The notes beneath the pieces are model-generated. The model searched no databases. It was not told the DNA's origin and saw nothing but the letters and a program-made list of their open reading frames with translations. Both the position numbers and the translations under genes were made by a program. A DNA stretch of 49,816 nt from Fibrobacter sp. (GTDB lineage Bacteria; Fibrobacterota; Chitinivibrionia; Chitinivibrionales; Chitinispirillaceae): contig JAAYYB010000212.1 in the NCBI GenBank assembly GCA_012515615.1, positions 1 through 49,816 on the forward strand. The letters run 5' to 3'. The stretch's first letter is position 1; each line of letters opens with the position of its first letter. Shown piece by piece: positions 43,025 to 49,816 of this stretch.

Positions 43025-43582
43025 ATGAGAAGACTGATCGTCACTGCCGCAATACTGATTTATGCGGGGGTCTTGTTTGCTGATGATCCATCTGAGAAGG
43101 GGATTCCAACATCACCTCTGACTGTTTACAGCGGGGGAATTGCAGCCGGAGCAATGATTCCGCTCAATACAGAGCTGCAAAACCATTCCAAAACGTTTAT
43201 GAAACTATCATTAATAAATCAGATCTACTATAAGGATCGTATCGGCCTTTTTCTTGATTTCGACTGGTTGGCTCCGGGAAAAAATTTCGGCGCGGATCTG
43301 GGATTTGATTTTTTTCTGACGAATTCCGATTTCCGTCCCTTTCTGGGAATGGGGGTAGGCGCTCATTATTTTGATAAAACCGATGACTTCGGGGAGAATC
43401 TGGGCCCCTCAGCAACGGTTCACCTGGGCTTTGTTCTGGATGTGACCGAGCAGATGCAGGTGAGAGTGCGAGTCCCTTATATGTTTGTGGCAAATGAGAC
43501 CAGGGATCACTCTGCCGGACTCGAGGTGGGCTTTCTCTTCTCGGACCGGTTCAGAAAAGTAAAGAAACTCAACTACAACTGA
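43025..43582 (+). CDS. Small outer-membrane barrel-like protein homologous to the caspase C-terminus
   Basis: 185 aa. Signal peptide ~1-19, then short alternating strands (~35-172). Residues ~73-172 match the C-terminal domain of the preceding caspase-like protein. AGAGAGG lies before the ATG. The gene is 78 bases downstream of the caspase gene without a clear terminator, so it probably belongs to the sigma operon. The two may share a partner or pair in the membrane. Barrel prediction is from pattern only. Confidence 0.72.
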   Translation: MRRLIVTAAILIYAGVLFADDPSEKGIPTSPLTVYSGGIAAGAMIPLNTELQNHSKTFMKLSLINQIYYKDRIGLFLDFDWLAPGKNFGADLGFDFFLTNSDFRPFLGMGVGAHYFDKTDDFGENLGPSATVHLGFVLDVTEQMQVRVRVPYMFVANETRDHSAGLEVGFLFSDRFRKVKKLNYN

Positions 43583-43634
43583 TATATAGAGCGAGATTAG
43601 GAACAAACAATTAACGATATAAATGGAGTATGAA

Positions 43635-44195
43635 ATGAAAAGAATACTTTGTGCAACTCTGATGACTGCTCTGGTTCCGTTTGCACTGTCTGCTCAGGAC
43701 AGTGGATCAGAAAAGAACGATGTTCAGCAGAAAGATGTCACCGTTATTCATGCACAATCCACTGCTGATGGGAAATCGGAGGTTGGGGAGAGAATCCTGG
43801 AAGAGTGTATAGTGTCACTTCCAAAGGTCGATGACCTTGAACCGGAAATCGTGTCCCAATCCGCTTATCTTAAGGAGGTAAACGGTGATCCTTCCAGAAA
43901 TGAATTTGTAAAAACATATTCTGCATCGCTGGACATTAACTACATGCTTTACCAGAAAACTCTTATCATCGTGACAACAAACTCCGTTAAGGGGCAGGAA
44001 CCGGTCATGAAAGTCATGGAGAAGAATCTCAAGCAGTCCAGAAAATTTACTTCCAATTCTTCTGATGGTGACATATTCGCAGGACGGTCAAACAGGCAGT
44101 ATTACTTCTCTACTCCTGAAGCAGCGGAAAAAGATGTTAAAAAACGCGCCTCTGCCTGGCTCAAACAGCAGTCCGCAGTGCTGTGTAAAAAGTGA
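43635..44195 (+). CDS. Secreted protein of unknown function
   Basis: 186 aa from the ATG at 43635, which has GGAG seven bases upstream and opens on a signal peptide (MKRILCATLMTALVPFALSAQ). The mature part is soluble, Lys/Ser-rich and ends in two Cys-poor helices (AEKDVKKRASAWLKQQ). No family recognised. Its place in the chain between the barrel gene and an LpoB-like gene suggests an envelope role. Confidence 0.65.
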   Translation: MKRILCATLMTALVPFALSAQDSGSEKNDVQQKDVTVIHAQSTADGKSEVGERILEECIVSLPKVDDLEPEIVSQSAYLKEVNGDPSRNEFVKTYSASLDINYMLYQKTLIIVTTNSVKGQEPVMKVMEKNLKQSRKFTSNSSDGDIFAGRSNRQYYFSTPEAAEKDVKKRASAWLKQQSAVLCKK

Positions 44196-44246
44196 TTGTT
44201 TGTAGAAAAGTTATGCCTGAGGTATTTTGTACTCCTGATTGTTAAT

Positions 44247-44312
44247 ACCTGACTCATGCCTCCGGGAAAAGATGATAAGCAACTTGTCTTATTCCAGGTG
44301 CATAAGTCAGGT
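44247..44312. repeat. Inverted pair of the dispersed motif
   Basis: ACCTGACTCATGCC(TCCGGG) at 44247-44266 is the near-complement of CCAGGTGCATAAGTCAGGT at 44294-44312, giving an imperfect ~19-bp stem with a 27-base loop. Both arms match the CTGACTTATGCACCCGG motif found singly at ~6849, 19956 and ~22035. Confidence 0.6.
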
Positions 44313-44361
44313 GGCACATAACTTATAATTCGTAATTCATAATTTCCCCAAGGGAGGCCCG

Positions 44362-44958
44362 ATGTTTCCAGTGTCTAAAAAAATCCTGTACTGGCTTCTG
44401 CCGGTTCTGGTTGCAGGCTGCACGACAAAGGTTGCACGCGTACAGAGTGATTCCACAATTGACATTACCGGAAAATGGAACGATACAGATTCCAGGCTGG
44501 TGGCCGAAGAGATGATTAAAGACTGCCTTTCACAGCGCTGGCTATACAAGTGGGAATCGGAAAACAAACGTCCCACAGTTATCGTTGGAAAAATCGTAAA
44601 CAAGAGCCATGAGCACATCAGCGTCGAAACATTCGTAAAGGATGTCGAACGGGCGCTCCTTAACTCCGGCAAAGTAGACTTCGTTGCCACCAAAACCGAG
44701 CGCGAACAGCTCCGTGATGAAAAGGAAGACATGGCCGAAAACGCTTCCGTACAGACCCGCAAGGATATGGGTGAAGAGACCGGTGCGGATCTTATGATGA
44801 TCGGAACCCTCAATACGATAGTCGACCAGGAGGGCGGCAATGCGGTCGTTTTTTATCAGACCAATATGGAGCTGGTAGAGATTGAAAACAACCGTAAAGT
44901 CTGGATCGGTGAGAAGAAGATAAAGAAGTACGTTGAAAGAGCCAAAACCAGATTCTAA
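44362..44958 (+). CDS. LpoB-like outer-membrane lipoprotein (penicillin-binding-protein activator family)
   Basis: 198 aa. Lipobox LVAGC (Cys20). The body has the LpoB pattern: SRLVAEEMIKDCLS, RPTVIVGKIVNKSHEHISVETFVKDVERALLNSGKVDFV, then ADLMMIGTLNTIVDQEGG. LpoB reaches through the periplasm to activate the peptidoglycan synthase PBP1B in enterobacteria; members elsewhere are less studied. AAGGGAGG precedes the ATG. It is followed after 43 bases by a TPR lipoprotein of a type often encoded beside LpoB-like genes. Confidence 0.85.
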   Translation: MFPVSKKILYWLLPVLVAGCTTKVARVQSDSTIDITGKWNDTDSRLVAEEMIKDCLSQRWLYKWESENKRPTVIVGKIVNKSHEHISVETFVKDVERALLNSGKVDFVATKTEREQLRDEKEDMAENASVQTRKDMGEETGADLMMIGTLNTIVDQEGGNAVVFYQTNMELVEIENNRKVWIGEKKIKKYVERAKTRF

Positions 44959-45001
44959 AAAGAATAGATACAGGCGCTTCTGCTGCAGGAGCGTTAAATT
45001 T

Positions 45002-46444
45002 ATGAAAAACAGAGTTTATCTGTGCTGTTTTATATGCATTATATTATCTGTCATAATTTCCTGCGCGGGGCGCAGCGCCATGCGACTCGAGAAGCTCCTT
45101 GATGCTACTTTACAAAACGATCCTCTTTCTGCAATCAGGGTTGTTAAAAGCAACCCCAGGCTTTACGGCAAAAACAGCGTTATGCTTTACAATATGGATA
45201 TCGGCGTGCTATATCATTACGCAGGCATGTACGACTCCAGTACTTTTTACCTGAACCGGGCCGCTGAGATCTATAGTGAGCTTTTCACCCGCTCGGTAAC
45301 CAATGAGGCCGCTGCTATAATGATCAATGACAACGTCCGTCCATACCGCAGCAAACCCTACGAGCTCACTATGATACACCAGCTTCTGGCTTTCAACTTC
45401 CTTGCCCTTGGTGATAATGACGGGGCACTGGTTGAGACCCGGCGGGCACAGCTCCTCTTTGATGAGCTTGAAAGAAAAAATCGGGCGGACGATAAATACA
45501 GCTCTGATGGCATGTTTCATTATGTATCGTCAATAGCTTATGATGCGGCAGGGGAAACTGACAATTCCATGATCTCTCTTTACAAAGCCATTCAGGCTTT
45601 CCAGAGAGGACCGGTTACTCTTCCCGGGCCAATAGGAGAATTTGCCTACTACATGTTCAATAAGAACGACAGGCCCGATGACAATGTAAGACTTGATCTC
45701 AAGCCGCAAGCGGCCGGAAGTGAAATTTTCAAAAATAATTCATCGGAGATAATCTTTATCGGGTACGCCGGAAGAGGGCCTGCGCTCGATGAATCGATAT
45801 GGGCTGGCACATATGTCAAAGATGGCATGCTTGTAGTCAATCACACCAGGCCTGACGGCTTAACGGAGACCATATCCACGACTGCTCCGCCTATTGCAGA
45901 GAGTGAAATGAGAAAGGCCGGAAAAGGAAAAAAGACCGATTCCGGAACTACGTTTCACATCAAATTCGCACTCCCGACTCTCAAGACCTATCCTTCTGAG
46001 ACCAGCGATTTTTCTATCCGCTGCAGTGGATCCAGCAGAAGCTATTCATCGATTATTATTAATGACCTTGAAAAACAGGCACAGAAATACCTTGATGATG
46101 CAAAAAATGCGAATCTTACTCGCACTGTAGCGAGAGTTGTTCTGCGGACAATTACAGCGCAGAAGGCAAAGGAACAGGTGAAAACCGATAACCCTCTTGC
46201 AAACCTGCTCATAAACGTCGGCACCGATGTACTCGCTGATCAGATGGAGAGGGCGGATACAAGGACCTGTTTTCTTCTCCCCAGAACTATTCAAATCGCA
46301 AGGATACAGGTAAAGCCCGGAACCTATTCTTTAGATGTGAATGCACGTGGTAAATCAGGAAACATTGTGGAATCAAAAACAATTAATGATATTACAGTAA
46401 TGTCACATCAGAAAACATTTGTATTTTACTCTTCATTCAGATAA
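45002..46444 (+). CDS. TPR-containing lipoprotein, partner of the LpoB-like gene
   Basis: 480 aa from the ATG at 45002, chosen because it begins the signal (MKNRVYLCCFICIILSVIISC, lipobox Cys21); the frame opens 23 codons earlier inside the preceding gene. TPR-like helices fill ~25-230 (YNMDIGVLYHYAGMYDSSTFYLNRAAEIY, LGDNDGALVETRRAQLL), and the C-terminal half is beta-rich, ending VKPGTYSLDVNARGKSGN. The pattern resembles COG3014-type lipoproteins encoded next to LpoB in other Gram-negatives. Likely a periplasmic partner in cell-wall synthesis control. Confidence 0.75.
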   Translation: MKNRVYLCCFICIILSVIISCAGRSAMRLEKLLDATLQNDPLSAIRVVKSNPRLYGKNSVMLYNMDIGVLYHYAGMYDSSTFYLNRAAEIYSELFTRSVTNEAAAIMINDNVRPYRSKPYELTMIHQLLAFNFLALGDNDGALVETRRAQLLFDELERKNRADDKYSSDGMFHYVSSIAYDAAGETDNSMISLYKAIQAFQRGPVTLPGPIGEFAYYMFNKNDRPDDNVRLDLKPQAAGSEIFKNNSSEIIFIGYAGRGPALDESIWAGTYVKDGMLVVNHTRPDGLTETISTTAPPIAESEMRKAGKGKKTDSGTTFHIKFALPTLKTYPSETSDFSIRCSGSSRSYSSIIINDLEKQAQKYLDDAKNANLTRTVARVVLRTITAQKAKEQVKTDNPLANLLINVGTDVLADQMERADTRTCFLLPRTIQIARIQVKPGTYSLDVNARGKSGNIVESKTINDITVMSHQKTFVFYSSFR

Positions 46445-46573
46445 AAAGGATGATTGCTCTAATGGCACATGATAAACAGGAAACGCTTTTGTTTTTTGTT
46501 TGATTTTATATTGTGCGAAGATGTATTATTCTTATTTCTGCATGAAAAGCAGCCCATTTTTTAACACTTATAG

Positions 46574-46590
46574 ATCCGTTTTAAACGGAT
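46574..46590 (+). promoter_or_regulatory. Perfect palindrome just before a ribosome-binding site
   Basis: ATCCGTTT (46574-46581) and AAACGGAT (46583-46590) around one T, directly followed by GAGGAGG (ribosome site of the next gene). Could be an operator or a small hairpin controlling translation. Confidence 0.45.
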
Positions 46591-46603
46591 GAGGAGGTTT
46601 TGT

Positions 46604-47515
46604 ATGAATAAACTGCTTTCACTTTCAGCAGTTGCGGCTCTTCTTGGTCTTGGTCTGGTTGGTTGCGAGCTCAATCCGCTTGAGGTCGATGATGACGAAG
46701 TAACAATCAAGTCACTGACTGGCTTTACTACAATGAATGCTGGATCTGACTACTATGTAACAGCAGAAATCGATGGCAATGTCGCTCTCAGTGCCGTTAA
46801 TGTTACCATCGAAAGTGCTGCTGGCGCAAACGCAACAGCTATGTTTACTATTACAAAGCAGGGTATTACTCTTGCTGATTTTGAAGACCTGGATATCAAG
46901 AAGACCGGTGGTGATATGTATATTAAGATCACTCCGAAAGCAGATGCGTGCAATGGTAGCTATACTATCACACTGACTGCTGAAGCCGGTGAAGCATCCA
47001 GCAATAAATCAGATGATTTCACAGTTGCCGGCGGAAAAGATTGTTCAGGGACAGATGTTGCTACTGGTACAGTCACTCTTGGTGGCCACTCACATGCAAC
47101 ACTGGGAAGCTCTGTTGATCTCGACAATGGTGAAGTTATGCTTGCCGCTGCTGCAAAAGCAGCCGGATCCGGTGTTGATATCGTTTACACCTACTCTTCA
47201 AAAACCCCTGCAGGACCTGTTCTGATGTCACCTGCTTATGCAAAGAGCACCAGTGGTATCTCCGCTTTCTCAACCTGGTCAAGCCCCAATGCGACAAAGT
47301 TCCATGCCGTAGATGTTGATTTCGACGATGTGGAAACAGCAGAGGAAATCGCAGATCTGTTTGTTGCAGCTGATGCTGATGCAGATGGCAAGTTATCGGT
47401 TGCTGTTGGTGATGTTATTGTTGTTAAGACAGACGAAGATGCATATGTTCTGTTGGAGATGACGACTGTTTCTACTGATGCAGCAGGAACAGCAAAAATC
47501 AAATACGGTAAGTAA
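46604..47515 (+). CDS. Lipoprotein with beta-sandwich-like domain and EF-hand-like loop
   Basis: 303 aa from the ATG at 46604, six bases after AGGAGG (the earlier in-frame ATG at 46589 lies in this site). Lipobox LGLVGC (Cys21). The first half (~25-150) reads like an Ig/fibronectin-type beta sandwich (Ala/Thr-rich alternating strands); near 255-265 there is a D-A-D-A-D-G-K-L-S-V loop of EF-hand/dockerin type. No family recognised. Low-Cys, acidic composition suggests a surface-exposed lipoprotein. Ends at a clear terminator. Confidence 0.75.
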   Translation: MNKLLSLSAVAALLGLGLVGCELNPLEVDDDEVTIKSLTGFTTMNAGSDYYVTAEIDGNVALSAVNVTIESAAGANATAMFTITKQGITLADFEDLDIKKTGGDMYIKITPKADACNGSYTITLTAEAGEASSNKSDDFTVAGGKDCSGTDVATGTVTLGGHSHATLGSSVDLDNGEVMLAAAAKAAGSGVDIVYTYSSKTPAGPVLMSPAYAKSTSGISAFSTWSSPNATKFHAVDVDFDDVETAEEIADLFVAADADADGKLSVAVGDVIVVKTDEDAYVLLEMTTVSTDAAGTAKIKYGK

Positions 47516-47543
47516 TATTACTATTACTACTTGATTCTGAATT

Positions 47544-47574
47544 AAAAGGGTACCTGAAAAGGTGCCCTTTTTTA
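47544..47574 (+). terminator. Intrinsic terminator after the lipoprotein gene
   Basis: AAAAGGGTACCT (47544-47555) pairs with AGGTGCCCTTTT (47560-47571, one G-T pair) around a GAAA loop, running into Ts. Confidence 0.88.
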
Positions 47575-47661
47575 TTTGGGTGCGCCCGGGAATGTGCTGA
47601 CCTTGAAATAGTAAAGAGTCTTCTGGAAGAGGGCGCCAACTGGATGCTTGTTAAAGAATAA
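47572..47661 (+). pseudogene. Fossil of an ankyrin-repeat gene
   Basis: A 29-codon open stretch without a start reads LFGCARECADLEIVKSLLEE and then GANWMLVKE before a stop. DLEIVKxLLEEGAN is the ankyrin helix-turn consensus almost residue for residue. A second weaker echo (KELLEGGVEAL) follows out of frame at ~47667-47700. No promoter or start is visible and the terminator stem overlaps it, so it looks like a remnant of a deleted ankyrin gene. Confidence 0.45.
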
Positions 47662-47748
47662 GAAAAAAGAGCTTTTGGAAGGGGGCGTCGAGGCTCTCTC
47701 AATAGTGTAGATGCTATGATAAGGCAGCAAAAATTGCCACTGATTTCA

Positions 47749-48354
47749 TTACCTGATGTCCGTATGTGAATCGAACAGTAGAGCGGTTTCCCTGATATTT
47801 TCGTACTTCTGTGATTCGATCCAGTCTTTCCTGAAAAGCTGCCCCCCGATTCCTATCCCGTCAATTCCGGCTTTAACGTAATCAGGCAAATTTTGAGGTG
47901 TCACTCCACCACAGGCCAGAAGCTTCATTTTATCGAAAGGGCCCCTCAGTTCTTTTATGTATTCAGCTCCGCCCATACACTTAACAGGGAAAACCTTCAC
48001 CATTGTGGCACCGGCTTTCCAGGCCTCATATATTTCAGTAGGAGTGAGAGCACCGGGAAATACCGGAATTTCCCGGCTTTTACAGTAGTCTATTAATTCA
48101 GTGTTTACCAAAGGAGAAACGATAAACTGAGCACCTGCCCCAAGAGCTTCCTTTGCTTCATCCAGATCCGTCACTGTTCCAGCTCCGATCTGAGCTTTGC
48201 CGCTGAATTCCCGTGCTGCAGCATAAATAAGCTCTGCCGCGCCTTCGGTGTTCATAGTGATCTCCAGAAAAGAAAAACCGCCCTCCAGTGCTGCCTGGAA
48301 AGCGGGTATCAGATGCTGTTTGGGAATTCCTCTTGCGATGCCGATTTTAAGCAC
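47749..48354 (-). CDS. eda: KDPG/KHG aldolase (Eda family)
   Basis: 201 aa. Class I aldolase that splits 2-keto-3-deoxy-6-phosphogluconate (or related 2-keto acids) into pyruvate and an aldehyde. The Schiff-base Lys120 is in MVKVFP, Glu31 in LEITMNT, and the GAGTV and FPGALTPTEI blocks are present. The GTG start follows directly on the stop of the HMGL-like gene (TGAGTG), so the two are coupled. No Entner-Doudoroff dehydratase is near, so the substrate could be another 2-keto-3-deoxy acid. Confidence 0.9.
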   Translation of the reverse strand: MLKIGIARGIPKQHLIPAFQAALEGGFSFLEITMNTEGAAELIYAAAREFSGKAQIGAGTVTDLDEAKEALGAGAQFIVSPLVNTELIDYCKSREIPVFPGALTPTEIYEAWKAGATMVKVFPVKCMGGAEYIKELRGPFDKMKLLACGGVTPQNLPDYVKAGIDGIGIGGQLFRKDWIESQKYENIRETALLFDSHTDIR

Positions 48355-49320
48355 TCAGGCTCCTGCAGTCTGGTTTTCTGTTTCAGGTGTAGTGAGCAGG
48401 TCGTAGAACTTGACGTAGTCGTCTCTTTCCGGAGAATCGCGGAAAGAGATCGCGACCCGGGGATGTTCATTGAGCATGCCACTAATCATATAGGGTATAA
48501 TGTAGCCCCACTCGACTTTCTGCTGGAGCGGCAGATAGTAATCCTGAATCAGCTTGAGAACCGGCCTGATATGGTATTTGGGATTCTGCAGAAAACTCAG
48601 CATCAGTTCAAGGCAGCAGTTCCCGGGACCGCGTCCAATTCCAAATACCGACCCGTCAATAAAATTTGAGCCATCGATTATGGCCTGAATCGTGTTCCCG
48701 AAGGCTAACTGACGGTTGTTATGAGTGTGTATCCCAATCGTTTTTCCCGGGAGTGCATCTTTGTACTTCTTAACCAGGAAGGTTATGTCCTCGGAATACA
48801 TTGCGCCATAAGAATCAACAACATAGACAATCGGTATATCGGTTTTGCTCAGGTCATTGAGTGCTTCATCAATTTCACGTTCCAGATTAGTCGATACAGC
48901 CATGATATTGACAGTCGTTTCGTATCCTTTGTCGGCAATCATACGGCAGGTACCGATAGCCTTGCTGACATCCTTTATGTAGCAGGCAACGCGGATCATG
49001 CTGAAGGGAGATTCGTTTTTTGGGAGGATGTCTTTTTCTTTGACTCTTCCAATATCGACCATGCAGGACAGTTTCATATCAGAATCGATACCATCAACTA
49101 TTTTTTTGATATCTTCGTCATCACAGAACCGCCACTTTCCATAGACTTTGGGATCAAACTGATCTTTTGATGCTTTGTAGCCCATCTCCATGTAGTCAAC
49201 TCCTGCACTACTCAGCGCCTGATATGTGGCTCTGACAAATTCATCACTGAATTGCCATTTGTTGATCAGTCCGCCATCACGGATTGAGCAGTCCAAGAGT
49301 TTGAGCTCCGGTCGATACAC
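48355..49320 (-). CDS. HMGL-like (DRE-TIM) aldolase of unknown substrate
   Basis: 321 aa from the GTG at 49320, which has GGAGG five bases upstream; the frame is open to 49371 but the earlier ATG has no ribosome site. The TIM-barrel motifs of the HMG-CoA lyase/4-hydroxy-2-oxovalerate aldolase family are present: LLDCSIRDGG (DRE equivalent), YVVDSYGAM and the metal-binding IHTHNN. Length is short of the ~340 plus communication domain seen in 4-hydroxy-2-oxovalerate aldolase. Similar stand-alone aldolases occur in surface-glycan clusters. Coupled with the KDPG aldolase, so the two probably act in one 2-keto acid pathway. Confidence 0.82.
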   Translation of the reverse strand: MYRPELKLLDCSIRDGGLINKWQFSDEFVRATYQALSSAGVDYMEMGYKASKDQFDPKVYGKWRFCDDEDIKKIVDGIDSDMKLSCMVDIGRVKEKDILPKNESPFSMIRVACYIKDVSKAIGTCRMIADKGYETTVNIMAVSTNLEREIDEALNDLSKTDIPIVYVVDSYGAMYSEDITFLVKKYKDALPGKTIGIHTHNNRQLAFGNTIQAIIDGSNFIDGSVFGIGRGPGNCCLELMLSFLQNPKYHIRPVLKLIQDYYLPLQQKVEWGYIIPYMISGMLNEHPRVAISFRDSPERDDYVKFYDLLTTPETENQTAGA

Positions 49321-49624
49321 AGGTTCCTCCACAAAAGAAAATGTAAACAGTTTACTATTCAGAGGACGCATAATTTAGCCGCTATTTTGAACACTTCGGC
49401 AGACTCAACGTATACCTCTTTTCAGTGATGAAAGAGAAAACCTTGTAGTTCGTTCAGTTTGGCTGAGGGCTGTCACAGTCCACTGGAAAAGTTAAACTAC
49501 ATTGCCTGAATAGTACAGTTTATTAATATATAAAATGCGGATGGGGCACATATGAATTGATTCGGGAAAACTTGAGAAGTACGGGGTATAAAGGCTGATC
49601 TGTGTAGAGATTATGGGAAGAGAG
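49321..49624. other. Intergenic sequence before the tandem repeats
   Basis: About 300 bases upstream of the aldolase start and before the repeat array. No ORF with a start and ribosome site, and no hairpin of note, was seen. Confidence 0.4.
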
Positions 49625-49816
49625 AAGTCACCTTGGGGTGAAAGAGTGAGTTAGCTCGTTAACTGGATTTGTGGGGGGGGCACTAAGTCATCTCTGAGGT
49701 GAAAGATTGACTTAATTCGTTAAATGCACCTGTGGTGAGTCCTTAAGTCATCTCTGGGGTGAAAGATTGACTCAATTCGTTAAATGCACCTGTGGTGAGT
49801 CCTTAAGTCATCTCTG
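49625..49816. repeat. 60-bp direct tandem repeat, running off the window
   Basis: Units start at 49625, 49685, 49745 and 49805 (exact 60-base period; last one truncated by the window end). Units 2 and 3 differ by two bases; unit 1 is more diverged and has a run of eight Gs. Each unit begins AAGTCA and contains GGTGAAAGATTGACT and GTTAAATGCACC. Stops fall in all frames across the array, so it is non-coding. There are no spacers, so it is not CRISPR. Confidence 0.9.

Noticed and set aside
49625-49816. CRISPR array
   Set aside because: Units are contiguous 60-bp direct repeats without unique spacers and with no cas genes nearby.

Overview
The window looks like chromosomal DNA of a Gram-negative, probably anaerobic or microaerophilic bacterium of the Fibrobacterota or a close FCB-group lineage; Chitinivibrionia/Chitinispirillia-like organisms are my best guess. 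The placement is inference. It rests on Lnt, many lipoboxes and outer-membrane barrels (double membrane), two OmpA proteins with thrombospondin-3 repeats, a subtilase ending in a type IX-like sorting domain, GTP-dependent PEPCK, type III glutamine synthetase and a flavodiiron protein. No tRNA, rRNA, CRISPR array, transposase or phage gene was seen.

Layout. 1-2 kb: the tail of an FGE-sulfatase-type gene, then lnt. 1.9-6.8 kb (minus): a tightly coupled six-gene operon with two catalytically complete ketosynthases, two ketosynthase-like proteins lacking the active-site Cys, an acyl carrier protein and a NodB-type deacetylase. 7.2-10.6 kb: glnN (GS III) and an RlmC-like rRNA methyltransferase. 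10.8-14.4 kb (minus): flavodiiron protein, a ParA-type ATPase coupled to a tiny tail-anchored protein, and a UDP-sugar pyrophosphorylase-like enzyme. A tandem universal stress protein follows, and this block is bracketed by two inverted copies of a 171-bp hairpin repeat. 15.8-19.9 kb: tadA, then the conserved set ffh-rpsP-rimM-trmD-rplS. 20.0-22.6 kb: a SpoU methyltransferase with no canonical start codon, a membrane PAS-GGDEF protein and an MpsC-like protein.

22.8-28.5 kb: pckG-accD-accA and a fused biotin-dependent carboxyltransferase/AccB protein. Together these could turn PEP-derived oxaloacetate into malonyl-CoA without biotin carboxylase, which is absent locally. 28.6-37.7 kb: an HDOD protein, twin OmpA/TSP3 proteins, the exported subtilase and a TonB-receptor-like barrel. 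38.0-46.4 kb is an envelope module: a TPR lipoprotein, then ECF sigma, zinc anti-sigma, an exported caspase-like protease carrying a C-terminal barrel-like domain, a stand-alone homologue of that domain, a secreted unknown, an LpoB-like lipoprotein and a TPR lipoprotein. 46.6-49.3 kb: a lipoprotein, a degraded ankyrin fragment, and two coupled aldolases (KDPG type and HMGL type). The window ends inside a non-coding 60-bp tandem repeat.

The strongest candidates for something new are the AccC-less PEPCK/ACC/carboxyltransferase cluster, the sigma/anti-sigma/caspase-barrel operon, the minimal ketosynthase operon, and the 171-bp hairpin family with compensatory base changes.
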